Assembly: GCF_002207765.1 (NCBI RefSeq)
Contig: NZ_BDGJ01000087.1
Location: 2,755-53,953, forward strand
Length of the DNA: 51,199 nucleotides
From: Calderihabitans maritimus
GTDB lineage: Bacteria > Bacillota > KKC1 > Calderihabitantales > Calderihabitantaceae
Direction: 5' to 3'
The position numbers and the translations under genes were made by a program. The stretch's first letter is position 1. Each line of letters opens with the position of its first letter. Positions 14,931-23,360 of the stretch are shown here, one piece after another. The notes beneath the pieces are model-generated. The model had not been told where the DNA came from. It did no database searches and saw nothing but the letters and a program-made list of their open reading frames with translations.

Positions 14931-15719
14931 ATGAAGAAGGTTCTTACCGTAGCAGGATCAGATTCCGGCGGCGGAGCCGGGATCCAGGCCGATCTTAAAA
15001 CTTTTGCCGCTCTTCGGGTATACGGTACCAGCGTTATTACGGCTTTGACGGCTCAGAACACGTTAGGAGTTCATGGTGTTCATCCGGTTCCCGCCGAGTT
15101 TGTGGCCAGGCAGTTGGACGCGGTGCTTTCCGACATGGATATTGAGGCCGCCAAGACTGGTATGTTGGTTAATGCCGATATTATTGAAGTTGTAGCTCGT
15201 AAAGTGAAGGATTATGGATTGAAACAGTTAGTGGTAGATCCGGTCATGGTGGCTACCACAGGAGGATCTTTGCTGGCGGAAAAAGCAGAGGCAGCTCTCA
15301 AAAAAGAACTGCTGCCGCTGGCACTATTGATTACGCCTAATTTACCGGAGGCGGAAGTCCTGACGGGGCGGAAAATAAAGACAGAAAAGGATATGCGAGA
15401 ATGCGCCCGGATATTACATGATATGGGAGTATCATTTGTTTTGATTAAAGGGGGACATCTAGAGGAAGAAGCTGAAGAAGCTGTTGATATTCTTTACGAC
15501 GGAGCAAATTACTACCGCTTTACTAAACCAAAGCTTAAAATAAATGCTACTCATGGTTCCGGGTGTACCCTTTCGGCGGCCTTGACTGCGTTATTGGCGC
15601 AGGGGTTGCCGGTAGAAGAAGCAGTAGCCAGGGCTAAGGAATTTGTTTTCCAGTCCATCAAGGGAGCCTTTCCCGTAGGGAAGGGTGTACTCCCGGTTAA
15701 TCCTCTCGCTATGCTATAA
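14931..15719 (+). CDS. thiD: Hydroxymethylpyrimidine (phosphate) kinase
   Basis: 262 residues of the ribokinase-like ThiD family: [71 protein letters not shown], and the anion hole/catalytic motif [19 protein letters not shown]. It phosphorylates HMP and HMP-P for thiamine synthesis. Here that supply would also serve the ThDP enzyme at 32575, although the genes are not linked. lspA follows 25 bases later and is probably co-transcribed. Confidence 0.96.
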   Translation: MKKVLTVAGSDSGGGAGIQADLKTFAALRVYGTSVITALTAQNTLGVHGVHPVPAEFVARQLDAVLSDMDIEAAKTGMLVNADIIEVVARKVKDYGLKQLVVDPVMVATTGGSLLAEKAEAALKKELLPLALLITPNLPEAEVLTGRKIKTEKDMRECARILHDMGVSFVLIKGGHLEEEAEEAVDILYDGANYYRFTKPKLKINATHGSGCTLSAALTALLAQGLPVEEAVARAKEFVFQSIKGAFPVGKGVLPVNPLAML

Positions 15720-15744
15720 TGGTTTTGGATAGGGGAGTATTAAG

Positions 15745-16188
15745 GTGCGGTTTTTATCTTTGGCTACATTAGTTTTACTCTTGGATCAAGTAACCAAGTA
15801 TTTAGTTAGCCATAAAATGGAGCTGGGCCAATCCATTCCTGTATTGGACAACATTTTTCATATTACATATATTCATAATCCAGGGGCAGCTTTTGGCATG
15901 CTGGCTTACAGGACGGCTTTTTTTGTAGCCATTACAGTTGTGGTTGTGGTGGCCATTCTTATTTTTTACCGGCGGATTAAGGAAAATCGCTATCTTTTAA
16001 AATCGGGACTGGCCCTGCAGTTGGGGGGAGCCGTAGGCAACCTCTTAGACCGTTTGCGTTATGGGTATGTGATCGATTTTCTGGATTTCAGAGTTTGGCC
16101 CGTTTTTAACCTTGCCGATTCCGCTATTGTTTTGGGAGTAGCGCTGGTGTGCTGGGAGTTATGGAGAATGCCTGATAAGGAAAAGTAG
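15745..16188 (+). CDS. lspA: Lipoprotein signal peptidase (signal peptidase II)
   Basis: 147 residues with four membrane helices. The catalytic aspartates are in GGAVGNLLDRLRYGYVIDFLDF and FNLADSAIVLG, and HNPGAAFGML is the conserved N-terminal motif. It cleaves prolipoprotein signal peptides at the membrane. The GTG start follows AGGGGAG. It is followed by rluD 40 bases later, the common lspA-rluD pairing. Confidence 0.97.
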   Translation: MRFLSLATLVLLLDQVTKYLVSHKMELGQSIPVLDNIFHITYIHNPGAAFGMLAYRTAFFVAITVVVVVAILIFYRRIKENRYLLKSGLALQLGGAVGNLLDRLRYGYVIDFLDFRVWPVFNLADSAIVLGVALVCWELWRMPDKEK

Positions 16189-16228
16189 ACCGGGTGGGAT
16201 GTAAAAAGATGCAGAGGTGACGCAGTAG

Positions 16229-17146
16229 ATGGAAGAGATAAGGGAGTACCGGATTGAAACGGAACAGGCGGGAGAGAGGATAGATCGCTTTCTGGCTGCT
16301 CGGTCTCCCGATTTATCTCGATCCTGGATTCAGCGCCTTATCCGGGAACAAAAAGTGACTGTTGACGGTGAAACGGTTAAGCCAAATTATAAACTCAAAA
16401 CAGGGGACTGTATAAAATTAATTGTTCCCCCGCCGGAAGAGCCAATAGTGAAGCCAGAGAAAATTCCCCTGGATATTCTATTTGAAGATCAAGACATCAT
16501 AGTTGTGAATAAACCGCAGGGCATGGTTGTTCATCCTGCGGCTGGAAATTTTTCCGGTACTCTGGTGAACGCTCTCTTGTATCACTGTAAGGACCTCTCA
16601 GGTATAAACGGGGTCCTGCGGCCGGGAATTGTTCACCGTATAGATAAAGACACCTCCGGTGTGCTGGTGGTGGCAAAGAATGATTCCGCCCACCTGGAAT
16701 TGGCAGCCCAGATCAAGGCCCACCGGGTTAAACGGGTGTATATAGCTTTAGTGCACGGTGATTTAGCGGAGCCGGCAGGTACTATCGATGCCCCGATAGG
16801 GAGAGACCTCAAAGACCGGAAGCGTATGGCGGTGGTTTTCAAGGGAGCAAGAAGAGCAGTCACTCACTATAAGATTCTCGAACGTTTTGGGGATTTTACC
16901 TTAATCGAAGCTCAACTGGAGACGGGACGAACTCACCAGATTAGAGTGCATATGGCATACCTGGGCCATCCGGTGGCAGGAGACCCGAAATACGGACCGC
17001 GCAAACCGGCATTTGGTTTAAAAGGCCAGGCCCTTCATGCCAAGCTTTTAGGCATTTTTCATCCCCGGACCAAACATTACATGGAGTTTGAGGCGCCTTT
17101 ACCGAAATATTTCCAGGAACTTTTGACCCGGTTGCGCTCAGCATAG
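16229..17146 (+). CDS. rluD: 23S rRNA pseudouridine synthase, RluD type
   Basis: 305 residues. The N-terminal S4 RNA-binding domain (about 13-70, GERIDRFLAARSPDLSRSWIQRLI) is followed by the pseudouridine synthase domain. Its catalytic aspartate is D139 in HRIDKDTSG. RTHQIRVHMAYLGHPVAGDPKYG is the C-terminal signature. RluD-type enzymes modify helix 69 of 23S rRNA; the exact sites need testing. A bidirectional terminator separates it from the convergent acs gene. Confidence 0.95.
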   Translation: MEEIREYRIETEQAGERIDRFLAARSPDLSRSWIQRLIREQKVTVDGETVKPNYKLKTGDCIKLIVPPPEEPIVKPEKIPLDILFEDQDIIVVNKPQGMVVHPAAGNFSGTLVNALLYHCKDLSGINGVLRPGIVHRIDKDTSGVLVVAKNDSAHLELAAQIKAHRVKRVYIALVHGDLAEPAGTIDAPIGRDLKDRKRMAVVFKGARRAVTHYKILERFGDFTLIEAQLETGRTHQIRVHMAYLGHPVAGDPKYGPRKPAFGLKGQALHAKLLGIFHPRTKHYMEFEAPLPKYFQELLTRLRSA

Positions 17147-17233
17147 CGGAAAGTATATTTGGCCTCAGAAATGGAGAGATTCGCCCAATCCGGCTTGTCA
17201 TTTGTTGAATAGGCAGATTTGACCAGGAAAAAT

Positions 17234-17264
17234 AAAAGGGTTCCTCGCCGAGAGGAACCCTTTT
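17234..17264. terminator. Bidirectional terminator between rluD and acs
   Basis: AAAAGGGTTCCTC / GAGGAACCCTTTT pairs over 13 bases. A and T runs on both sides let it serve transcripts from either direction. It lies between the two convergent genes. Confidence 0.92.
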
Positions 17265-17273
17265 AAAATATAT

Positions 17274-19217
17274 CTAGCTCTTCTCCTCGTATTTTTCTTT
17301 CAGGGCCTGCACTACCGAAGGATCGGCGAGGGTGGTGGTATCTCCCAGGGCACGACCTTCGGCTATGTCACGCAGCAGGCGGCGCATTATTTTTCCGCTT
17401 CGGGTTTTAGGAAGTTCAGCAGTAAAGAAGATGTCCTCCGGTCGGGCCAAGGCGCCGATTTTCTTGGCTACATGAGCCTTCAATTCGGCTGCCAATTCTT
17501 CAGAGGGCTCAACACCTTCTTTCAGGGTGACAAAGGCGGATATGGCCTGACCCTTGAGTTCGTGAGTCTTACCTATTACCGCAGCTTCAGCTACGCTCGG
17601 GTGGTCAACCAGAGCGCTTTCCACTTCCATAGTTCCAATCCGGTGGCCGGAGACGTTAATTACGTCATCTACCCGGCCCAGGACCCAAATGTAACCGTCC
17701 TCATCGCGCTTGGCTCCGTCACCGGTGAAGTAAATTCCTTCAAACCGGCTCCAGTACTGGTTCTTAAACCTCTCGGGATCACGGAAGATGGTGCGCAGCA
17801 TGGCCGGCCAGGGTGACTTCAAAACCAGATAGCCTGATGAAGCCGGATTGCCGTTGTCATCTACCACGTCTGCCTCTACTCCCGGGAAGGGTATGGTGGC
17901 GGTTCCCGGTTTGGTCTTGGTGACTCCGGGCAGCGGAGAAATGAGGATCATACCCGTTTCAGTCTGCCACCAGGTGTCCACTATCGGACAACGTTCTCTA
18001 CCAATGTACTTATGGTACCACATCCATGCTTCGGGGTTGATCGGCTCACCAACCGTACCCAGAAGCCGCAGGGTAGAGAGATCGCACCTACCAGGATATT
18101 CAGTTCCCCATTTCATGAAAGCCCGGATAGCCGTGGGCGCGGTGTAGAGGATAGTGACGCCGTACTTCTCGACTATACGCCAGAACCGATCGCGATCCGG
18201 GTAATCGGGACTTCCTTCATACATAACGGTGGTGCAACCGTTGGCCAGTGGACCGTAAACGATGTAGCTGTGACCGGTAACCCAGCCAATGTCAGCCGTA
18301 CACCAGTATACGTCCTCTTCCTTGATATCAAAAATGTAATAGTGGGTTGTTGCTACTCCCACCAAATATCCTCCGGTAGTGTGAACTACGCCTTTCGGCT
18401 TGCCGGTAGTGCCGCTGGTATAGAGAATATACAGCATATCTTCGGCATCCATTGGCTCCGGTTCGCACTTGGCGGGAGCATCCTTCATCAAATCGTGCCA
18501 CCAGAGGTCTCTTCCTTCGACCATGTTGGCTCCTGATTTTTCTCCTACCCGCTCGACTACAATTACTTTTTCAATACTAGGACATTCCTGCAGAGCCTGG
18601 TCGGCGTTTTGTTTGAGAGGTATTACGTTGCCGCGACGCCACCCGGCATCTGCGGTAATCAGAATCTTGGCTTCGGCATCATTAATGCGGTCTCTCAAGG
18701 ATTCGGCACTGAAGCCTCCAAAAACAACGCTATGGGGTGCTCCTATACGGGCGCAGGCGAGCATAGCAATGGGCAATTCGGGAATCATAGGCAGATAGAG
18801 AGTAACCCTATCTCCCTTCTTGACGCCCAGGCTTTTAAGGACATTGGCGAACTTGTTTACTTCCCGATAAAGATCTTGATAAGTTAAAACTCTTGAATCT
18901 CCGGGTTCTCCTTCCCAGATAATTGCTGCCTTGTTGCGGCGCCAGGTTTTTACATGACGGTCAACGCAATTGTACGATGCATTAAGTTTACCGTTGACAA
19001 ACCATTTGGCGAACGGAGGATTATCCCAATCCAGTACTTTGTCCCACTTTTGGAACCAATCGATTCTTTCGGCCTGCTTGGCCCAGAACCCTAAACGATC
19101 TTCCGCCGCTTCTTTGTAAAGACTATCGTCTTTTACGTTGGCCTGGGCAACAAATTCTTCCGGTGGAGAGAAAACGCGTTCTTCCTTGAGAAGGGCCTCA
19201 AGAGTTTTAGCTTCCAT
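17274..19217 (-). CDS. acs: Acetyl-CoA synthetase (AMP-forming)
   Basis: 647 residues, full length. It shows the adenylation motif [18 protein letters not shown], the acetate-site segment [11 protein letters not shown], and [31 protein letters not shown]. The C-terminal catalytic lysine is K609 in TRSGKIMRR, the residue controlled by acetylation in other bacteria. It makes acetyl-CoA from acetate, ATP and CoA. GGAGGTGA precedes the ATG. A weak promoter (TTTACA, GATAAT, spacer 18) can be drawn around 19345-19375 on the minus strand. Confidence 0.97.
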   Translation of the reverse strand: MEAKTLEALLKEERVFSPPEEFVAQANVKDDSLYKEAAEDRLGFWAKQAERIDWFQKWDKVLDWDNPPFAKWFVNGKLNASYNCVDRHVKTWRRNKAAIIWEGEPGDSRVLTYQDLYREVNKFANVLKSLGVKKGDRVTLYLPMIPELPIAMLACARIGAPHSVVFGGFSAESLRDRINDAEAKILITADAGWRRGNVIPLKQNADQALQECPSIEKVIVVERVGEKSGANMVEGRDLWWHDLMKDAPAKCEPEPMDAEDMLYILYTSGTTGKPKGVVHTTGGYLVGVATTHYYIFDIKEEDVYWCTADIGWVTGHSYIVYGPLANGCTTVMYEGSPDYPDRDRFWRIVEKYGVTILYTAPTAIRAFMKWGTEYPGRCDLSTLRLLGTVGEPINPEAWMWYHKYIGRERCPIVDTWWQTETGMILISPLPGVTKTKPGTATIPFPGVEADVVDDNGNPASSGYLVLKSPWPAMLRTIFRDPERFKNQYWSRFEGIYFTGDGAKRDEDGYIWVLGRVDDVINVSGHRIGTMEVESALVDHPSVAEAAVIGKTHELKGQAISAFVTLKEGVEPSEELAAELKAHVAKKIGALARPEDIFFTAELPKTRSGKIMRRLLRDIAEGRALGDTTTLADPSVVQALKEKYEEKS

Positions 19218-19490
19218 CTCAGAAAATCACCTCCGGGAAAATCATTTGGATTACAAACGAAAAAGAAGGATGATTACGGGTTTTTAAGAACAGAATTCCC
19301 CCCTTATTACCTTTTGCTATAAAAAATATTAACATTATAATTATCAGAAATAAAACAATTTTCTGTAAAGCGCAGGTTTCCTTCTGTAAACGGTATTTTT
19401 TATTGGGTGAGCGGGAGAAGCAAAAATAGGATAGTCTTTTCCGCATGAACCCGGATAAGAAAGACCACGTCGCCGGGGTACTAACTCTGG

Positions 19491-19519
19491 TTGTAAAAGC
19501 ATGATGGTAGCAGTATAAT
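19491..19519 (+). promoter_or_regulatory. Promoter of the CxxCxxCC-protein operon
   Basis: TTGTAA (19491-19496), a 17-base spacer and a perfect TATAAT (19514-19519), 43 bases before the TTG start at 19563. The rest of the gap 19218-19490 is AT-rich and holds the acs leader; I see no gene there. Confidence 0.6.
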
Positions 19520-19562
19520 AGAAGCCAAAACCGGTTTAATTAAGAGAACAGGGTGAAATATT

Positions 19563-20270
19563 TTGAGAGTGAGGGCCTTTACCATAGACTTGGCAGGAAA
19601 AAGAGGATACGACTTAATAGTCGCAGACCCTGAAGCCACGGTTCAAGATTATTTAGATGCTTTGGAACAGTTGACAATGAATGATTCGATTTATCTTTCG
19701 CGCAACGTCGGTGGCCAGTGTGAAGGATGTGATCGATGCTGTGGGGAGAGAATTCCTCTCACTTATATTGATATATTAAGGTTAAAACGCAGTCAGTACT
19801 TGCAAAAAGTGACTGGTGGTCGTGTGGATTTGCGCTACATATTGGACAGGTTCTGCTACGTGGTTGTTGAGGGACCCAGCGTAGATATTATGCTTAGGAC
19901 CGGCGAGGACGGCTACTGTATTTTTTTAGACCGAAAAGAAAGACGCTGTTTTGTATACCCGTACCGTCCGCTGGTGTGTCAGTCCTTTTTTTGCTGTCCA
20001 AGTTCCAGGAAAGCCAGGAAGCTTAGAGAAGCAATTGTAAATCAGGGAGAGGACGAATTGGTCCGGAAATGGTTGTTGGACGCAGGATATCATGGAGAAG
20101 ATCTATTGATTCATGAAGCCTGCGATCCGAAGGTTAATCCGGATGATTGGCCGCCCAACTGTTTTACGGGAAAGAGGTATTACTGGGAAGTGAGGTTGGC
20201 CGACTTGTGTTCCCCATCTCTTTGGCGAAAATTAACGTTACTTTCAAACCAGAAACGTCTTAAGGGTTGA
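19563..20270 (+). CDS. YkgJ-type cysteine-cluster protein
   Basis: 235 residues. The cluster GGQCEGCDRCCGERIPLT (C53, C56, C59, C60) followed by ILRLKR is the CxxCxxCC signature of the zinc/iron-chelating YkgJ family. A second conserved half, GYCIFLDRKERRCFVYPYRPLVCQSF, supplies more cysteines. Function is not known; a metal or Fe-S role is expected. The TTG start is 7 bases after AGGGTG. The next gene starts a few bases after its stop, so the two form an operon. Confidence 0.82.
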   Translation: MRVRAFTIDLAGKRGYDLIVADPEATVQDYLDALEQLTMNDSIYLSRNVGGQCEGCDRCCGERIPLTYIDILRLKRSQYLQKVTGGRVDLRYILDRFCYVVVEGPSVDIMLRTGEDGYCIFLDRKERRCFVYPYRPLVCQSFFCCPSSRKARKLREAIVNQGEDELVRKWLLDAGYHGEDLLIHEACDPKVNPDDWPPNCFTGKRYYWEVRLADLCSPSLWRKLTLLSNQKRLKG

Positions 20271-20287
20271 GAATGGGAGTGAGGAGA

Positions 20288-20713
20288 ATGAGGTTTCTAA
20301 TGCTACACGTAGATTTTTTCAAAAGTGCCTTAACGGAAAAAGGGCGTTCGCCAGTGGTAGAACCACCGGACCCTCCAGTTACGGTGGTAGAAAATGCCCT
20401 GGTCGTTCTGACCAGTGTGGAAAAACAGGATGAGAAAGCACCGCATCAAGTGGCGGAGAAAGCCGCCGCAGAAATAGCTGCTACGGCTACCAACTTGAAG
20501 GTCGAGAACGTGCTACTGCATCCTTTTGCCCACCTTTTTGCCGAACTGAGTCGCCCGGAAATGGCAGTGAAGGTTATGGATATGGTTAAAGAAATCTTGC
20601 TGCAAAAAGGTTACCAGGTATCGCGAACTCCTTTCGGATGGTTCAATACCTTGGAAATTAAGGCTAAGGGGCATCCGTATTCCCGAGTGGCCAGAATTAT
20701 TACCCCTGATTAA
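20288..20713 (+). CDS. Free-standing archaeal-type threonyl-tRNA editing domain
   Basis: About 141 residues matching the N-terminal editing domain of archaeal ThrRS, a D-Tyr-tRNA-deacylase-like fold. The marks are MRFLMLHVDFF, ALVVLTSVEKQDE, VLLHPFAHLFAELSRPEMAVKVMDMV and the final FGWFNTLEIKAKGHPYSRVAR. In archaea this domain removes serine from tRNA-Thr. No synthetase domain is attached. ATG 20288 matches the family N-terminus and has GGGAG 8 bases upstream; ATG 20273 is also possible. Editing in trans of Ser-tRNA-Thr, or deacylation of a D-amino acid, are the options. Confidence 0.85.
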   Translation: MRFLMLHVDFFKSALTEKGRSPVVEPPDPPVTVVENALVVLTSVEKQDEKAPHQVAEKAAAEIAATATNLKVENVLLHPFAHLFAELSRPEMAVKVMDMVKEILLQKGYQVSRTPFGWFNTLEIKAKGHPYSRVARIITPD

Positions 20714-20747
20714 CCTAAATATGACAAATTTTTCCTCCTGCTTAAGG

Positions 20748-20753
20748 TATAAT
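20748..20753 (+). promoter_or_regulatory. -10 element before the small gene at 20794
   Basis: A perfect TATAAT lies 41 bases before the start of the small gene. No convincing -35 is present at 16-18 bases, so this is only a partial promoter call. Confidence 0.35.
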
Positions 20754-20793
20754 GGAGGTGGTAAGTTAAATCTTATTGATAGGTGGGATTCTT

Positions 20794-21057
20794 ATGCTGA
20801 ATAAGGGTTGGAAGCTGTTCAGTAGGTTAATGGGGAGGAAAAATTCTTCGGAAACACAAGCGGTAGAACACAATCAACAACCGCTTAGTTTCACGGAAAA
20901 AAGAGATGACATTAAGTTAAGGGTTTTGGAAAGAACATCTCCCAATAAGATGAAGGGAGAGGACAACCTGCGGAGAATAGTGGTTCCTTGGAAATGTTAC
21001 AAGGCACGAGAACTGTTAGAATTGGCTAGGGAACAGAAGATAAAGGGTCAACTCTAG
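20794..21057 (+). CDS. Small unrecognised basic protein
   Basis: About 87 residues starting at ATG 20794, which follows AGGTGGG; an in-frame upstream ATG at 20776 has no such site. It is basic at both ends, with a possible amphipathic N-terminal helix (MLNKGWKLFSRLMGRK) and a C-terminal helix (KARELLELAREQKIKGQL). No motif or family is recognised. The ribosome site and TATAAT support it being a gene. Confidence 0.5.
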   Translation: MLNKGWKLFSRLMGRKNSSETQAVEHNQQPLSFTEKRDDIKLRVLERTSPNKMKGEDNLRRIVVPWKCYKARELLELAREQKIKGQL

Positions 21058-21104
21058 GACATCAAAACAAAAGTACGAGGATCGAAATGTGGAGGTGATT
21101 GTTT

Positions 21105-21545
21105 TTGATTACTCCGGTCGAAGGGGTATTTGTTTATGGTACTTTGATGACTGGTTTTGAAAATCATAAGCATATCTTCCGGGCTAAATCGACACGGGTC
21201 AGACCGGCCAAAGCCAGGGGACTTCTTTACCACCTTGCCGAAGGCTATCCGGCAATGGTTCCGGGGGAAGGAACGGTTATTGGAGAGTATATAGTACCGG
21301 GAGATTTATATCAAGTTCTCCCTGTTTTGGATAGATTGGAAGGTTACCGGGGTCCGGGCGGCAACAATCTTTATGATCGGGTGATTCAGGAGGTGGAACT
21401 TCTGGATACAGGAGAACGGGTCAGGGCCTACCTCTATGTTTATAGTTCCGACAGGAGGGCACAACTGAAGAAAGAGAGTTTATTAATTGAACATGGCGAT
21501 TGGAGAAGGTTTTTAAGAGAAGAAAATTTGAAGGCTTCCGGATAG
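21105..21545 (+). CDS. Gamma-glutamylcyclotransferase-like protein
   Basis: About 146 residues with the GGCT/AIG2 fold: VFVYGTLMTGFENH at the start and the acidic motif LDRLEGYRGPG, which supplies the catalytic glutamate, followed by the RVRAYLYVY strand. The family releases 5-oxoproline from gamma-glutamyl amines or peptides. I start it at TTG 21105, 6 bases after GGAGGTGA; the TTG at 21099 abuts that site. The substrate cannot be deduced. Confidence 0.82.
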   Translation: MITPVEGVFVYGTLMTGFENHKHIFRAKSTRVRPAKARGLLYHLAEGYPAMVPGEGTVIGEYIVPGDLYQVLPVLDRLEGYRGPGGNNLYDRVIQEVELLDTGERVRAYLYVYSSDRRAQLKKESLLIEHGDWRRFLREENLKASG

Positions 21546-21571
21546 GCTTTAAAGGATAGGGGAATGGCTAC

Positions 21572-22942
21572 GTGAGGCTGCCTGAAAAGTTTCTCGAACG
21601 TATGGAGCAACTGTTAGGAGAAGAATATAAAGCATTTATTGCTTCTTATAGGGAACCAAGGCATTACGGCCTTAGGGTCAATACTTTAAAAATTTCCGTG
21701 GAAAAGTTTAAAAGAATTACACCCTTTTCTCTGGAACCGGTTCCCTGGACTGAAGATGGATTTTACTTTAATGAGGAGGCCCGACCAGGGAAGCATCCTT
21801 ATTACTACGCAGGCCTGTATTACATTCAGGAACCAAGCGCCATGGCCCCGGCCGCTTTACTTAAGGTTAAGCCGGGAGAAAGAGTGTTGGATCTTTGTGC
21901 TGCTCCGGGAGGAAAATCCACTCAAATGGCGGCAGCTATGGCCGGAGAAGGGCTGCTTGTAGCCAATGACATAAACTTTCAAAGAAGTCGGGTTCTGGCC
22001 AAAGTCCTTGAGCTTTTTGCGGTCAAAAATGCTGTGGTGATTAATGAGCAGCCGGAGAGGTTGGCTCAACGCTTGCCGGGCTACTTTGACAAAGTTTTGG
22101 TGGATGCTACCTGTTCTGGAGAGGGCATGTTTCGTAAAGATCCGGCGGTGATTGGTAAATGGGGACCCAGCTTAATAGAACGGTGTGCCGGAGGACAGCG
22201 GGCCGTGCTGCGCGCGGCTGCGCGGTTGCTTCGCCCCGGCGGAATATTGGTGTATTCCACTTGTACCTTCGCTCCTGAAGAAAATGAAGGGGTAATCGAA
22301 AAATTTTTACGAGAGCATCCTGAATTTTGTCTTTTGGAAATTCCTAAAGAATATGGTTTTGTCTCCGGTAATCCTGAGTGGGTTAACGGTAGGGAAGAGT
22401 TACGAAAATGCGTGCGCCTTTGGCCTCACCGGGTTAAAGGAGAAGGACATTTTATAGCCATGTTGAAGAAAGAAAGCGGGGAGGCAGAAAATTTGCCGCC
22501 CTCTAAAATGCCAGGACGATCCCTGCCTAACAAGTATTTCGAGATGTTCCGAGAATTTGAAAAGGATAACTTGAAGGTACAATTGGAAGGGAACTTTTAT
22601 TTGATGGGTAATCATCTCTATATTGCCCCTCAGGAAACGGGACTTTTTGAACAGTTCAAGTTGTTGCGGGCCGGCTGGTATTTGGGTAGCTTTAAAAAGA
22701 ATCGCTTTGAACCGGGACAGGGTTTGGCTCTAGGGTTAAAGAAGGAGCAAGTGCAAAGGACCTTGGATTTAAGGGGAGATTCCGAAGAAGTTATTCATTA
22801 CTTGAAGAAAGAAACCCTATCTTTTAGGGGCCAACCAGGGTGGACACTGGTATGTGTTGATGGTTTTCCGCTGGGGTGGGGAAAGCAAACGGGTAAATTT
22901 TTGAAAAACTATTATCCCACTGCCTGGAGATGGGTGGATTAG
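21572..22942 (+). CDS. RsmF-like RNA m5C methyltransferase
   Basis: 456 residues of the NOL1/NOP2/Sun family. The AdoMet motif is LDLCAAPGGKSTQMAA (around residue 107). The two active-site cysteines are C181 (DATCSGEGMFRKD) and C231 (YSTCTF). The C-terminal part (about 310-456) is the PUA/FERM-like region of RsmF. Members methylate cytosine in 16S rRNA, or tRNA in some cases. The GTG start at 21572 lacks a strong ribosome site. Confidence 0.92.
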   Translation: MRLPEKFLERMEQLLGEEYKAFIASYREPRHYGLRVNTLKISVEKFKRITPFSLEPVPWTEDGFYFNEEARPGKHPYYYAGLYYIQEPSAMAPAALLKVKPGERVLDLCAAPGGKSTQMAAAMAGEGLLVANDINFQRSRVLAKVLELFAVKNAVVINEQPERLAQRLPGYFDKVLVDATCSGEGMFRKDPAVIGKWGPSLIERCAGGQRAVLRAAARLLRPGGILVYSTCTFAPEENEGVIEKFLREHPEFCLLEIPKEYGFVSGNPEWVNGREELRKCVRLWPHRVKGEGHFIAMLKKESGEAENLPPSKMPGRSLPNKYFEMFREFEKDNLKVQLEGNFYLMGNHLYIAPQETGLFEQFKLLRAGWYLGSFKKNRFEPGQGLALGLKKEQVQRTLDLRGDSEEVIHYLKKETLSFRGQPGWTLVCVDGFPLGWGKQTGKFLKNYYPTAWRWVD

Positions 22943-22980
22943 AAAGCATGGAATAGTTTTTTCCGGCTAGGAGATATTAT

Positions 22981-23241
22981 ATGGTGGGGGTGAAAAATAT
23001 GGCGGCAGAAAACTTCCCGCAGGAACTGGCCGAGAAGATAAGAGAAGGTATGAAACACGGGCTTACGGAGGAACAGATGGTAAAAGGCATTATGGCCGTG
23101 GGCAATCTTCTGGGAAAATTTGTAAAGCCCGACAGTCCCGAAGAGGCTCTGATGCAAGAAATGTGGGAAATAGCGAGCGAAGAGGAAAAAGAAGTAATGG
23201 CCCGGCTAGTTTACCGTCTTGGACAGACGAAGGTTCATTAA
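22981..23241 (+). CDS. DUF3243 family protein
   Basis: 86 residues (80 if started at ATG 22999, which follows GGTGGGGGTG; ATG 22981 follows AGGAG, so both are usable). GLTEEQMVKGIMAVGNLLGKFVKPDSPEEALMQEMWEIASEEEKEVMARLVYRL is the DUF3243 pattern of small helical proteins in Firmicutes. Function unknown. A terminator follows 8 bases after the stop. Confidence 0.8.
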   Translation: MVGVKNMAAENFPQELAEKIREGMKHGLTEEQMVKGIMAVGNLLGKFVKPDSPEEALMQEMWEIASEEEKEVMARLVYRLGQTKVH

Positions 23242-23248
23242 GATTGAA

Positions 23249-23286
23249 GGAAAGCGAATTCAGCGGTTCGCTTTCTTTTCTTTTTG
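23249..23286 (+). terminator. Intrinsic terminator after the DUF3243 gene
   Basis: GAAAGCGAA pairs with TTCGCTTTC across an 8-base loop, followed by a T-rich run (TTTTCTTTTT). Confidence 0.88.
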
Positions 23287-23360
23287 CCAACTTAAGTAGG
23301 CAGGAGATAGGGCGGTAAGTGTAGAAACAGAGAGGGTGTTTCTGGTGGTGATTAGTATCT

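Noticed and set aside
18012-18536. 174-codon plus-strand frame inside acs
   Set aside because: Antisense to acs, which is full length with every motif; no ribosome site.
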